Assembly: GCA_963850765.1 (NCBI GenBank)
Contig: CAWKMN010000003.1
Location: 806,001 to 870,000 of the forward strand
Reading direction: 5' to 3'
Length of the DNA: 64,000 bases
DNA from: CAWKMN01 sp963850765
GTDB lineage: Bacteria > Chloroflexota > Anaerolineae > Aggregatilineales > Aggregatilineaceae
Part shown: one piece after another, positions 17,796 to 26,716 of the stretch
Layout: each line of letters starts with the position of its first letter
Numbering within the stretch: position 1 is the first letter of the stretch
Notes under the pieces: model-generated
What the model was told of the DNA's origin: nothing
Database searches by the model: none
The model's input: the letters and a program-made list of their open reading frames with translations, nothing else
Position numbers and translations under genes: made by a program

Positions 17796-18595
17796 CACGA
17801 GTGGTCGATCGTTTCCTGATAATCGGCGTAAAGGTCCTGCTCCACAGCGCGCACCAGTTCAGCCGCCTGCCCATCGCCCGGCGGGAGCTTCATACCGCGC
17901 ACCAGCACGACCGGCAGCCCCTCGGCCCCCTGCCCGGTGACGAGTCCGGCCGCGGCGGCCAGCTCATCGCCCAGCCCGGTGACGGTGATCCGCAGCACGC
18001 GCCCAAACAGGTCGCGCTGCCCGCGTTTATCCCACACCGCCGGGAAACCCGCCAGCCCAATCGCCACACCCACCGTCCCCACACGGAACGGCCGCCCGTG
18101 CAAATCGCTGATCACGATGCCGGGCGCGATCCCGGTCAGCGCGTGCAGATCCTCGCGGAGGCGGCGGGCGGAAGCGTCGGGATCTTCGGGCAGCAGCAGC
18201 ACCCAGTCTTCGCCGCTGCCGCTCACATTCGAATGGTCGATGCCCGCGTTTGCCAGCGTAAAACCGAGCCGGTGCCGCACGATCAGCACTTCGCCGCGCA
18301 TGCGCGCAATATGCGTGGATTCTCGCAGGATGAGTTCGACCAGCCGCGGGTCTTTGTTGGTGCGCCGCCCCACATCCTCGGCGCGCGCCGACGGCGTAAC
18401 CGTGCGCAGGTCCACAAAACGACCTTCCACCTTCGACACCAGCTTGGACGTAATCACCAGGAGATCGCCCGGTTCCAGCGCCAGATCGGCCGCGCGCAGT
18501 CCAGCCGCGATCAGCCGGGCCAGATCATCACCCGGCTGCACGTGCGGTATTCCTGGCAGAGCAGTCAGCGTCAGTTGGGTAAGCGGGGGACGCAC
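17795..18595 (-). CDS. cofE: Coenzyme F420-0:L-glutamate ligase
   Basis: The protein is about 266 residues, the usual length for CofE. It has LTALPGIPHVQPGDDLARLI, LEPGDLLVITSKLVSKVEGR, RHRLGFTLANAGIDHSNV and GIVISDLHGRPFRVGTVGVAIGLAG. It adds L-glutamates to F420-0 with GTP. A GTG at 18595 begins one base after the stop of the F420 reductase gene. A longer start at 18631 would overlap that gene by 35 nt and is less likely. It sits in a tight run of five F420 genes. Confidence 0.94.
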   Translation of the reverse strand: MRPPLTQLTLTALPGIPHVQPGDDLARLIAAGLRAADLALEPGDLLVITSKLVSKVEGRFVDLRTVTPSARAEDVGRRTNKDPRLVELILRESTHIARMRGEVLIVRHRLGFTLANAGIDHSNVSGSGEDWVLLLPEDPDASARRLREDLHALTGIAPGIVISDLHGRPFRVGTVGVAIGLAGFPAVWDKRGQRDLFGRVLRITVTGLGDELAAAAGLVTGQGAEGLPVVLVRGMKLPPGDGQAAELVRAVEQDLYADYQETIDHS

Positions 18596-18596
18596 G

Positions 18597-19274
18597 TCAT
18601 TCCAAGCCCGTGATGCGAATTCCGGCTCCACTGATCTTGTATCGCTTATTAATATACAGCAGCACCGGCGTCAGCGCCTCAATGGCGACCGCATTCACCA
18701 GGGGGCCGGCGTCGATGCCGCGCATCCCATCGATCGCTTCGATCAACTGCAGGACGTCATTCTTGGCTTCTTCATCGTCGCCGCAGTACAGCACATCGCT
18801 GTTGACCGGGTGCCGGAGATCGTTCAGATGGCTGGCGCTGATATTCTGAAAGGCCGCCACGACACACGCGCCATCGCCCAAAATCGCCTGGGCTTCGAGG
18901 CTGGCTGCTTTACCCTCGGGCACGTACACGATCCGAACATGCGGCGGCAGCAGCGGCACGGTAACATCCACGACGATCTTGCCCTGCGCCGCATCCTTGA
19001 TCAACTCCAGAATCATTTCGTGCGCCGCATACGGCACAGTGATCACCACCACATCGGCCGCGGCGGCCGCATCGACGTTGCTCATGCCGTGGACGACATC
19101 CTGGCCCAGCACCTCGTTCAACTCCTGGGCTTTCATGTCCGCTTTCGCCGCCTCGCGCGAGCCGATCAAGACACGGTATCCACCGTGCGCCCAGCGCAGC
19201 GCCAGGCCCGCGCCTTCTTTGCCGGTGCCGCCCACCACGGCGACGGTTAATACAGTCAAAGGATCTCTCGTCAA
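18597..19274 (-). CDS. npdG: NADPH-dependent F420 reductase
   Basis: The 225-residue protein has VAVVGGTGKEGAGLALRWA, the dinucleotide-binding loop, then RVLIGSR with the Ser/Arg that select NADPH, DVVVITVPYAAH, and INAFQ-like VAAFQNISASHL. It matches the Fno/NpdG family (TIGR01915). It moves hydride between NADPH and F420, supplying or draining F420H2 for oxidoreductases such as the LLM protein at 14491-15501. It is the first gene of the compact F420 module, 12 bases after ssnA. Confidence 0.94.
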   Translation of the reverse strand: MTRDPLTVLTVAVVGGTGKEGAGLALRWAHGGYRVLIGSREAAKADMKAQELNEVLGQDVVHGMSNVDAAAAADVVVITVPYAAHEMILELIKDAAQGKIVVDVTVPLLPPHVRIVYVPEGKAASLEAQAILGDGACVVAAFQNISASHLNDLRHPVNSDVLYCGDDEEAKNDVLQLIEAIDGMRGIDAGPLVNAVAIEALTPVLLYINKRYKISGAGIRITGLE

Positions 19275-19286
19275 CGCTCCTACCTC

Positions 19287-20649
19287 CTACAATTCGAGCG
19301 CCTGCCGGGCAAAGGTGTTGTACTTCTCCCAGACTTTCGGCGCATAATCTTTTGCTGCTGCGGCGATGGCGGTCTCATCCAGCGTGAGCAGCTGCCGGTC
19401 GCGCATCAGGATCTTGCCCGCGACGATGGTCGTCGTCACCATCGACGCTTCAAATCCAAACAGGATATGCCAGGGCAGATTGCCCGCCGTCAGCGGCGTG
19501 AAGGGGTGATAATCCACCAGGATCACATCGGCTGCGGCACCAGGAACCAATCGTCCGATTGTCTGGCCGGGGAAGAACACCTCGGCCAGCCGCGCGTTGT
19601 GCTGGGTCGCCATGCGCGCGATCTGGTCGCCGGGGGCCAGCCGGGGATCGCGGTGAACCACCTTGTGCAGCAGATAGGCGGCTTTCCACTCGGCCCACAT
19701 ATTGTTGCTGAAGCCGTCGTTGCCCAATGCAAGCAGCATCCCCTCGGCCAGCATCGTATCCACCGCCGCCGCCCCCACCGCGTTATTCATATTCGAGCGC
19801 GGCTGGTGCGAAACCCAGGTGCCGGTGTCACGCAATACGGCGCGCTCCGCCGCATCGACGTGAACCGCATGGGCCACGATCGTTTTGCGTCCCAGGATGC
19901 CCAGCCGGTTCAAACGGTGGACAATGCGCTCGCCGGACTTGTGCAGGCTGTCCTCTTCGTCGGCCTCGTGCTCGGCCACGTGGATATGGAAACCCGGTAT
20001 CCAGCCCTTCCGCCGCCCGGACGCATGCCATCAGCGTCTCATCGGAGAGCGTGAGGCTGGCGTGCAGCCCAAACGTGGCCGCGATCCGCGAGCGATCCCG
20101 CGCCGCCTTGAGGAACCGCACGTTCTCCGCGATGCCGGCGCGCGCTTTGTCGATGCCGTCACGGTCGGTCACTTCGTAACACAGCACCGCCCGCAGCCCG
20201 GCCTCATCCACCGCAGCCGCGATCACGTCCAGGCTGCCGTCGATAAAATTCGGGCTGGCGTGGTGATCGATCAGCGTCGTGGTGCCGTGTTTGATGGCGT
20301 CGATCAGGCAGACCTGCGCGCTGAACCGCACCGCTGCTTCGTCCAATGACTTATCCAGCGGCCACCACAGGCGCTGCAAGATTTCAGGGAAATTCCTGGG
20401 GGCCGGGCCAGGGATTGCCAGCCCGCGCGCATACGCGCCGTAAAAATGGGTGTGCGCACAGATCCCGCCCGGCATGACAAGCTGCCCGCGCGCGTCGAGA
20501 GTGTCCGCACCCGGATAGCGTGCCGCGAGTTCTGCCGCCGTGCCGACGGCCTGAATGATGCCACCGTCCAGCAGCAGCGCGCCGTGCTCGATAATCTGGT
20601 TGGGATCTTCCCACGTGACTAAATTTGCATTCGTAATAAGCAACGCCAT
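19287..20649 (-). CDS. ssnA: SsnA-like amidohydrolase (putative purine-pathway aminohydrolase), one frameshift
   Basis: The merged product is ~453 residues. The N-terminal part has the metallo-dependent hydrolase start (LLITNANLVTWED), the metal motif GGICAHTHFYGAYARG, and FGLHASLTLSDETL. The frame shifts near 19985-20000. The rest has HVAEHEADEEDS, IVAHAVHVDAAERA, SNMNNAVG and ALGNDGFSNNMWAEWK with the metal-binding Asp. The spacing and NDGFSNNM motif match SsnA, a gene of anaerobic purine-degradation clusters. It probably deaminates or opens a purine-derived intermediate; the exact substrate is not known. The ATG is at 20649. Confidence 0.85.
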
Positions 20650-20661
20650 CTTGTTAAGTCT

Positions 20662-21348
20662 CTAGTCTTCGATAGGCACCGGGGCCATCAATGGCCCACC
20701 GTGCTGTCGGATTGCTTCCAAAATCGTCTCGACGCTGCGCCACACCGCCCGCCGTGACCTGACGGCCGCCAGGGGAATGACATGTTCGCCGCGCGGTGAC
20801 GTCGATGCGATAACCGTGCCATCGACACACACCACCCGGATCTGCGCGCCACCATCCTCACTCAGCCGCGCCGCCTCCCAGACCCGGTCCGCAGGGATAC
20901 CTTCATCCTCCAGGGCATGAAACACCCGGTCGACGAACTGATCGGCCTCGCTGTACAGATCCGCAATCACGCGCGCCGCGCAGAAGCGATCCCAGGTCGT
21001 ATAGATAAACGCGAAAGAGCGCCGGGTCGGGTTGAGGATGGGTGGGTCCTTATGGCATAAGGCTCCGAGCTGAAGCTTATAGTATAAACCGTCCGCGCGG
21101 GCGTGATGTAACTCATCGGGCAGCAGATCACGCCGGCGCACCAGTTCGACCCCGGTGCGCTCGGCATAATAGTGAATGCCGCCGTTCAATTCTTTGAACG
21201 CCCGGCTGAGAAAAAACGCGACCACTTCGGTGTGTATACCCTTGGGTGCCTGCCCCTGCGGGATGCGATACCAGTGTTCGGACAGCGCCTTCTCAAGGTC
21301 GCGTCGGGCCTTGATCACGCCCACCAGAACCCGGTCTTCGGGGTACAC
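20662..21348 (-). CDS. Conserved-looking hypothetical protein
   Basis: The 228-residue soluble protein starts with GTG at 21348 after an AGGAG. It begins DRVLVGVIKARRDLEKALSE and contains YAERTGVELVRRRDLLPDE, RRSFAFIYTTWDRF and a C-terminal segment ending GGPLMAPVPIED. There is no signal peptide, membrane segment or catalytic motif that I recognise. It sits 16 bases after the PLP enzyme and 12 before ssnA, so it is co-transcribed with the purine cluster. Confidence 0.65.
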   Translation of the reverse strand: MYPEDRVLVGVIKARRDLEKALSEHWYRIPQGQAPKGIHTEVVAFFLSRAFKELNGGIHYYAERTGVELVRRRDLLPDELHHARADGLYYKLQLGALCHKDPPILNPTRRSFAFIYTTWDRFCAARVIADLYSEADQFVDRVFHALEDEGIPADRVWEAARLSEDGGAQIRVVCVDGTVIASTSPRGEHVIPLAAVRSRRAVWRSVETILEAIRQHGGPLMAPVPIED

Positions 21349-21364
21349 ACACCGCTCCTGAGCG

Positions 21365-22768
21365 CTAGAGTTTGCCGGTCTTGCGGAGGGCCAGCAGCTT
21401 GGCGTCCACGTCCTTCACGATCTGCTGCTCGTGTTCCCACCACGCGGGATCGCGCTGCGCTTCCAGTTCCTCGACCGTCTTGCCCTGCTGTTCCACCCAG
21501 GTGTAATACTTCAGGTGGTGCCAGCGCTGGCGGTTATCGGGCGTGCCGGGGAAGACCCAATCCGTCTTCAGGCCGTGGAACAGGCTGCGCACGCGTGCGA
21601 CCGTCTCGACCTCGTCCAGCGCGCCGTACTTAGAGCGCATGGCGTCCATCACGCTCGGGTAACGATCCATGCCGTCGGTGGCGATCGTCACGACCAGATC
21701 ATCCTTGCCGAAGCCGTAATACTTGGCCGTTTTGATCGCGCCGTAGATATTGCAGATGCCGCTGATCCCCAGCGAGTGCGAGAGCTTCTCCACAAACGCC
21801 GGATCCATGCCAAACTGCTTCACCAGCGCGTCGCAGCCCGCATCCTCGGCGAACATTTGCAGGCCGAGCTTGCAGTCGATGTCGTCAATGCACATGATCG
21901 CGTCCATATTCAGGACATTGTGAATCCAGGTCACGTGCTTGTCGCCAATGCCCTGAATATCGTGAGCGCCGTAGCCGTTCAGCGCCAGCGTCGGGCACTG
22001 GATCGGTTCCAGGCCCACGATCTTGTGATCGTGCCATTCCTGCTTGAGCCGGTCCCCGGCCGCGATCGTGCCGGCGCTGCCCATCGCGGACACATACGCC
22101 GAGACCTTGCCACTGCCGATCCCCTGCCCTGCCAGTTCGCGCGCCAGATCGATCGCGGTATTGCCGGTCACATAATAATGGAAGCGATAGTTGCCCATCA
22201 CCTCGAACTGGTTCATGCTGCGCATGTCGGGGCTGGACGCCATCAGCTCTTTGACTTTGTCGTAGATTTCCTTGACGTTGCTTTCGCTGCCCACCGTCTT
22301 GATGACCGTCGCGCCGTAGGCTTCGATCTTCTCAAAGCGTTCCTTGCTCATTTCTTCGGGCAGCACGACGAGGCTCTTGACGCCCATGCGCCCGGCCACA
22401 TACGCGCCGCCAATGCCGTAATTGCCGGTGGACGGCCAGATCAGCGTGTGCTTCCAGGGATCGACATCCCCGAATAACTCTTTTTCGATCAGCACGGAAT
22501 AGGTCGCGCCGACTTTGTGACTTCCGCTGGGGAAGTTGAGGCCGTACATCACCGCGATCGGCGTTTCGATCCCGGTGAGTGCGGGCGGCAGCACAAAGTA
22601 ATAAATCTGGTTGTTGATGTCCCGCCACGAGATATTAAACAGGTTGATCGCATCCAGCGGGGCCGAGCTGCGGGCCTCGTGCGCTTTGGCACGGATGGCC
22701 GGATCGATCAGTTGGGGGTGAAGCATTTCCTCGAAGGTCGGGCCGGTAATAAGCTTTCGTTCTGCCAC
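21365..22768 (-). CDS. Fold-type II pyridoxal-phosphate-dependent enzyme of unknown reaction
   Basis: The 467-residue protein has the cysteine-synthase/threonine-synthase fold. FPSGSHKVGATYS carries the Schiff-base Lys. WPSTGNYGIGGAYVAGRMG is the phosphate- and cofactor-binding Asn-Tyr-Gly loop. VVTIATDGMDRYPSV lies near the end. It is longer than cysteine synthase and does not match diaminopropionate ammonia-lyase (YgeX) motifs closely, though its position in the cluster is similar. An ammonia-lyase or beta-replacement on a purine-derived amino acid is possible. The start is the GTG at 22768, eight bases after TAGGAG. An upstream ATG at 22789 has no ribosome site. Confidence 0.8.
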   Translation of the reverse strand: MAERKLITGPTFEEMLHPQLIDPAIRAKAHEARSSAPLDAINLFNISWRDINNQIYYFVLPPALTGIETPIAVMYGLNFPSGSHKVGATYSVLIEKELFGDVDPWKHTLIWPSTGNYGIGGAYVAGRMGVKSLVVLPEEMSKERFEKIEAYGATVIKTVGSESNVKEIYDKVKELMASSPDMRSMNQFEVMGNYRFHYYVTGNTAIDLARELAGQGIGSGKVSAYVSAMGSAGTIAAGDRLKQEWHDHKIVGLEPIQCPTLALNGYGAHDIQGIGDKHVTWIHNVLNMDAIMCIDDIDCKLGLQMFAEDAGCDALVKQFGMDPAFVEKLSHSLGISGICNIYGAIKTAKYYGFGKDDLVVTIATDGMDRYPSVMDAMRSKYGALDEVETVARVRSLFHGLKTDWVFPGTPDNRQRWHHLKYYTWVEQQGKTVEELEAQRDPAWWEHEQQIVKDVDAKLLALRKTGKL

Positions 22769-22853
22769 AGGGTATACTCCTATAAACATATACTCAACCA
22801 GCGGGCAACCAACTGCCCGGCTGCAAACGGATAAATGGCAACGCGCTCAGCAA

Positions 22854-23111
22854 TCAGCGATTTTCTTCGGCGTCGTCGCCCAACACAAGCTGTTCCAACG
22901 CTTTCATCTGGTTGTAGACGTAATCACGCCGGTGGGCCAGCTCGCGGTAGTTTTCGAAGTCCTCATCAGACATATTTTCGGTCGCGCCGTTATGCTGCAC
23001 GAGCAGCGCATCGATCTGCTCATCCAGCGCCTCGTATTCGAGCACCAGCTCCCGGTAACGCTGGACCAGGTGAAGATCAACGGGCTGCTTGTCAGAATTG
23101 TCCTTCGCCAT
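22854..23111 (-). CDS. Small helical hypothetical protein
   Basis: The 85-residue protein starts at ATG 23111, inside the end of the glycosyltransferase gene (20-nt overlap). It is strongly charged and heptad-like (LVQRYRELVLEYEALDEQIDA, written here in parts as RYRELVLEY and LDEQID, then RELAHRRDYVYNQMKALEQLV), so a two-helix coiled coil is likely. It ends DDAEENR. No family is recognised. Confidence 0.6.
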   Translation of the reverse strand: MAKDNSDKQPVDLHLVQRYRELVLEYEALDEQIDALLVQHNGATENMSDEDFENYRELAHRRDYVYNQMKALEQLVLGDDAEENR

Positions 23112-24153
23112 GTGATTTTCCCAGTGTCCCAGACGCAAGCTCCGAAGCCGGTGATCGACTGCTCGAAGGCGCGTCACTGTCGGATGCTGAGCGGCGGTGC
23201 TCGGATGGTGCGGCATCTTCCCACACTTCCGAGACAATATACAAAGGCCGCTGCCGGACTTCATCATAGATACGCGCGACGTACTGCCCCATGATGAAAA
23301 AGAAAAACAACTGAAACGAACTCATCAGCAGAACGACCACCAGCGTGGTCGCCTGCCCTTCAAGCTGCAAGCTGCTGTTGGACAGGCGCAAAAACGCTAC
23401 CACGGGCACCGCCAGCACGGCCAGCAGCGCCAGAATCAGGCTGACATAGATCGTCACTTGCAGCGGGAAGTATGAAAACCCCGTGATCGCGTCGAACGCA
23501 AAGCGGATCATTTTGCGCAGCGGGTACTTGGTCGTCCCCGCGAAACGCTCCTGCCGGACATATTTCACGCCCGTCTGACGGAAGCCGACCCAACTGGTCA
23601 TCCCCCGGATGAAGCGGTTGTGCTCGCGCATCGACTGCACCGCGTCCACCACTTTCCGATCCATCAGGCGGAAATCGCCGGTATCCAGCGGGATATTGAC
23701 GTCGGTAATGCGATAGATCAGCCGGTAGAACGCCTTGGCCGTGAACGTCTTAAACCACGTCTCCCCGCGGCGCTCCGAGCGCACCGCGTACACGACCTGA
23801 TAGCCTTCGCGCCACTTGTCGAGCAGTTGCAGGATCACTTCGGGCGGGTCCTGCAAATCGGCATCGATGATGACGACCGCATCCCCCCGCGCGTAATCCA
23901 TGCCGGCGGTCACGGCGTTCTGATGCCCGAAGTTGCGCGCGAAGTTCACCACGCGCACCCGGGGATCGCGTTCGGCCAGCGCCTGCATTTTGGCCGCCGA
24001 ACCATCCCGGCTGCCGTCATTGATCATGATCAGTTCCCAGGGCTCGCCCAAGTTATCCAGAACCCCTATCAACCGGCGGTACAACTCGTCGATGATCGGC
24101 TCTTCATTATAGACGGGCGCGATGATGGAAATCACCGGCTTATCGACAGCCAT
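23092..24153 (-). CDS. Family 2 glycosyltransferase with two C-terminal membrane helices (polyprenyl-phosphate glycosyltransferase type)
   Basis: The 353-residue protein starts at ATG 24153 (GAGAGG upstream). It has the GT-A core: ISIIAPVYNEEP, MINDGSRDGS, ARNFGHQNAVTAGMDYARGD, IIDADLQDPPEVI (DxD metal site) and PLDTGDFRLMDRKVV. Two membrane segments follow at ~235-310, then a Ser-rich cytoplasmic tail. The layout matches DPM1/GtrB/ArnC-like enzymes that load a sugar onto a polyprenyl phosphate carrier. It could supply the GT-C-like protein at 11309-13904. It has no obvious role in purine breakdown. Confidence 0.88.
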   Translation of the reverse strand: MAVDKPVISIIAPVYNEEPIIDELYRRLIGVLDNLGEPWELIMINDGSRDGSAAKMQALAERDPRVRVVNFARNFGHQNAVTAGMDYARGDAVVIIDADLQDPPEVILQLLDKWREGYQVVYAVRSERRGETWFKTFTAKAFYRLIYRITDVNIPLDTGDFRLMDRKVVDAVQSMREHNRFIRGMTSWVGFRQTGVKYVRQERFAGTTKYPLRKMIRFAFDAITGFSYFPLQVTIYVSLILALLAVLAVPVVAFLRLSNSSLQLEGQATTLVVVLLMSSFQLFFFFIMGQYVARIYDEVRQRPLYIVSEVWEDAAPSEHRRSASDSDAPSSSRSPASELASGTLGKSHGEGQF

Positions 24154-24260
24154 GCAACCTCTCCCCAAAACGTGATCCAGCCCTCATTTTAACCGATCCC
24201 CCCTGGCGGCGCGAACCCCCTTTTGGTACTGAGAGCCACGCGCGCGGCGGCGTAAATTCT

Positions 24261-24288
24261 GTAGGGGCGTATTGCGATATGCCCCTAC
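24261..24288. repeat. 28-nt dispersed palindrome, family A copy 2
   Basis: GTAGGGGCGTAT, loop TGCG, ATATGCCCCTAC. It lies in the 192-nt gap between the threonine synthase and glycosyltransferase genes. The gap also contains a CTCTGCG-rich stretch (about 24299-24335), a pseudo-repetitive motif. I see no gene in the gap. Confidence 0.85.
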
Positions 24289-24345
24289 AGATTCTCTGCT
24301 CCTCGGAATCTCTGCGTTCTCTGCGTCTCTGTGGTTCAAGCGTCT

Positions 24346-25605
24346 TTACTTCAACGTCGGCAGGCCGAGCGAGACCCGCGCCTTTTCGACCTCGGCCATG
24401 TCCGGCGCGACCGGATAGCCGGCCCCGGCCACACGCATCGCACTCTTGATGTCTTTCAGGCCGTTGCCGGTCACGATCAGCACGACGCGATCATCGGGCT
24501 GGATGTGCCCTTCTGCCAGCGCCGTCCGTACGCCCGCATACACCGATGACGCCGCCGGCTCCGCGAAAACGCCGCTCAGCCGCGCCAGCATCGGAATGCC
24601 TTCCAGAATCGCCTCGTCGGACACGCGGACAAATGCGCCGTTCGTCTCGCGCACGGCGCGCACGGCTTTGACCCGGTCGCGCGGCAGATCGGCGGCGATG
24701 CTGTCCGCCACGGTCTGCGAGTTGATCGGCTGCATGGTGGCCGGATCGCTGTCCGTCTTCCACACTCGATAACAGGCGTCGCTGCCTTCGGCCTGCACGC
24801 CGATGATGCGCGGCACCCGGTCGATCCAGCCCAGATTGAGCAGATCGCGGAACCCCTTGTGTACGCCGCTGATAATATTCCCATCGCCCACGCTGACCAC
24901 GACGGCATCCGGCATCTGCCAGCCGGACTGCTCCGCGATCTCATACGCGACGGTCTTTTTGCCTTCCAGCGTGTACGGATTCATGCCCGTATTGCGGTTG
25001 TACCAGCCGTAACGCTCCGCGGCCTGGACCGCCAGATCAAACGCCATATCGTAGTTGCCCTGGACCAGCAGCACTTTCGCGCCGTAGGTCAGCAGCTGCG
25101 CGATCTTGGCTTCGGGGGCCGACGCGGGTACGAAGATCGCCGCCAGCATCCCGACGCTGGCCGTCAGCCCGGCCAGGGCCGCCGCCGCGTTGCCGGTGCT
25201 GGCCGTGGTGATCACCTGGATACGGTCGGCCATCGCGCGGGCCGTGACCAGCGCACTCGCCCGGTCTTTGAGCGAGCCGGTGGGGTTGCGCCCATCGTCC
25301 TTGATCCAGACCTGCGCCAGTCCCAGGTGTTGGGCAAGACGCGGCGCGTCATAAAACGGCGTGCCCCCCACCGCCAGCGGCGGCACTTCGGCCCCATCCG
25401 CGAGCGGCAGCAGCGGGCGGTAGCGCCACATGGTCGGATCGGGGCTGCGCTCGATCGACTCACGCGGAACCGCGCGGCGCTGCGTCTCGACATCGTAGAG
25501 CACGTCCAGCGTACCGGCCTGCCCGCAGTCCAGGCAGGTATACTGCACTTCGTCCGGTTGGTAGGTCCGCCCGCAGATCACGCAGCGGAGTTCAGACACA
25601 TACAT
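24346..25605 (-). CDS. thrC: Threonine synthase-like PLP enzyme
   Basis: The 419-residue protein begins at ATG 25605 (GAGGG upstream) with a zinc-ribbon (RCVICG then TCLDCG). The fold-type II core follows: GGTPFYDAPRLAQHLG, IKDDGRNPTGSLKDRAS with the PLP Lys, ASTGNAAAALAGLTA and VVSVGDGNIISGVHKG. This matches archaeal/Chloroflexota-type threonine synthase, which converts O-phosphohomoserine to threonine. The start lies 19 bases before the carbamate kinase stop, so it is transcribed with the catabolic genes. A catabolic lyase function cannot be excluded from sequence alone. Confidence 0.85.
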   Translation of the reverse strand: MYVSELRCVICGRTYQPDEVQYTCLDCGQAGTLDVLYDVETQRRAVPRESIERSPDPTMWRYRPLLPLADGAEVPPLAVGGTPFYDAPRLAQHLGLAQVWIKDDGRNPTGSLKDRASALVTARAMADRIQVITTASTGNAAAALAGLTASVGMLAAIFVPASAPEAKIAQLLTYGAKVLLVQGNYDMAFDLAVQAAERYGWYNRNTGMNPYTLEGKKTVAYEIAEQSGWQMPDAVVVSVGDGNIISGVHKGFRDLLNLGWIDRVPRIIGVQAEGSDACYRVWKTDSDPATMQPINSQTVADSIAADLPRDRVKAVRAVRETNGAFVRVSDEAILEGIPMLARLSGVFAEPAASSVYAGVRTALAEGHIQPDDRVVLIVTGNGLKDIKSAMRVAGAGYPVAPDMAEVEKARVSLGLPTLK

Positions 25606-25624
25606 GTGCTTTTTCCCTCGTGGT

Positions 25625-26572
25625 CTAGCCGGGTACAATCACGGTGCCGGTTTCGCCGGTCAGCGAGCGCCCGATGTTCTCCGGGTTGGTAATGATCGCC
25701 TGCGGACCGCCGCGTTCCAGAAAATCCACAATCGCTTCGATCTTGGGATACATGCTGCCGGCTTTGAAATGGCCTTCCTTCATGTACCGCCGGGCTTCGG
25801 ACAGCGTCATCCGGGACAGATCTTTCTGGTCCGGCTTGCCAAAATTGAGCGCGACTTTTTCCACCCCGGTTGAGATTATGAACAGGTCAGCTTTCAGGCC
25901 GCACGACAGCAGGCTGGTGCCGCGATCCTTGTCGATGACCGCGTTCACGCCTTTCAGATTGCCGTTTTCATCCCGGACCACGGGGATACCACCGCCGCCC
26001 GTGCAGATCACGACGAAGTTCTTTTCAACCAGCGTATTGATCGCATCCAGTTCGATGATCTCAATCGGCATGGGCGACGGCACCACGCGACGATAGCCGC
26101 GCCCGGCGTCCTCGACCACCGTCCAGCCTTCCTGCTCGAACTTCTGCCCCTCTTCCTGGGTCATGAAGCCGCCAATGGGCTTATCCGGTTTCTGGAAGGC
26201 CTGATCGTGACGATCGACCAGCACTTGCGTCACGACCGTCACCACCCCGCGCCGGATGCCCACCGCGCGCAGTTGGTTATCGATCGACTGCTGGAGCATG
26301 TAGCCGATGCTGCCCTGCGTATCCGCGCCAATCAGGTCCATCGGGGTCATGTGGACTTCTTCCGCCGCCAGTTCGTTACGGCGCAGAATAAAGCCCACCT
26401 GCGGGCCGTTGCCGTGCGTGACGACCACGCGCCAGCCCGCCCGGATCATGGCGACGATGTGCTTGGCGGTTTCAAACACCGCTTCCCACTGGTATTCCAC
26501 ACCGGGTTTGTTTTTATCCAAAATCAGGGAGTTGCCGCCGATGGCGATGACGGCCGTTTTTGCTGAAGGCAT
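25625..26572 (-). CDS. arcC: Carbamate kinase
   Basis: The intact 315-residue chain has AVIAIGGNSLI, VVVTHGNGPQVGFILRRNEL, GADTQGSIGYMLQQ, VVPSPMPIEIIE, VICTGGGGIPVV and VIDKDRGTSLL, the full set for the amino-acid kinase family member carbamate kinase. It makes ATP from carbamoyl phosphate and ADP. It sits next to two carbamoyltransferases. This is the substrate-level phosphorylation step expected at the end of anaerobic purine or allantoin catabolism, equivalent to E. coli yqeA. Confidence 0.96.
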   Translation of the reverse strand: MPSAKTAVIAIGGNSLILDKNKPGVEYQWEAVFETAKHIVAMIRAGWRVVVTHGNGPQVGFILRRNELAAEEVHMTPMDLIGADTQGSIGYMLQQSIDNQLRAVGIRRGVVTVVTQVLVDRHDQAFQKPDKPIGGFMTQEEGQKFEQEGWTVVEDAGRGYRRVVPSPMPIEIIELDAINTLVEKNFVVICTGGGGIPVVRDENGNLKGVNAVIDKDRGTSLLSCGLKADLFIISTGVEKVALNFGKPDQKDLSRMTLSEARRYMKEGHFKAGSMYPKIEAIVDFLERGGPQAIITNPENIGRSLTGETGTVIVPG

Positions 26573-26628
26573 GAGATCATATCCTTGTCATGGGCTAAAA
26601 TGGCTTTACGAATATTTTAGAGGATAGG

Positions 26629-26664
26629 AAAGCCGATCGCCCGGCTGTCTGGCTGATCGGCTTT
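26629..26664 (-). terminator. Hairpin between ygeW and carbamate kinase
   Basis: AAAGCCGATC and GATCGGCTTT form a perfect 10-bp stem with a 16-nt loop. It lies just past the ygeW-like stop on the minus strand. The U-run is short, so termination may be partial. Confidence 0.55.
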
Positions 26665-26716
26665 GTCTATCATTACACATTGAGTCAACAATTTTCGCGC
26701 TAACAGGCTAGCGAGG

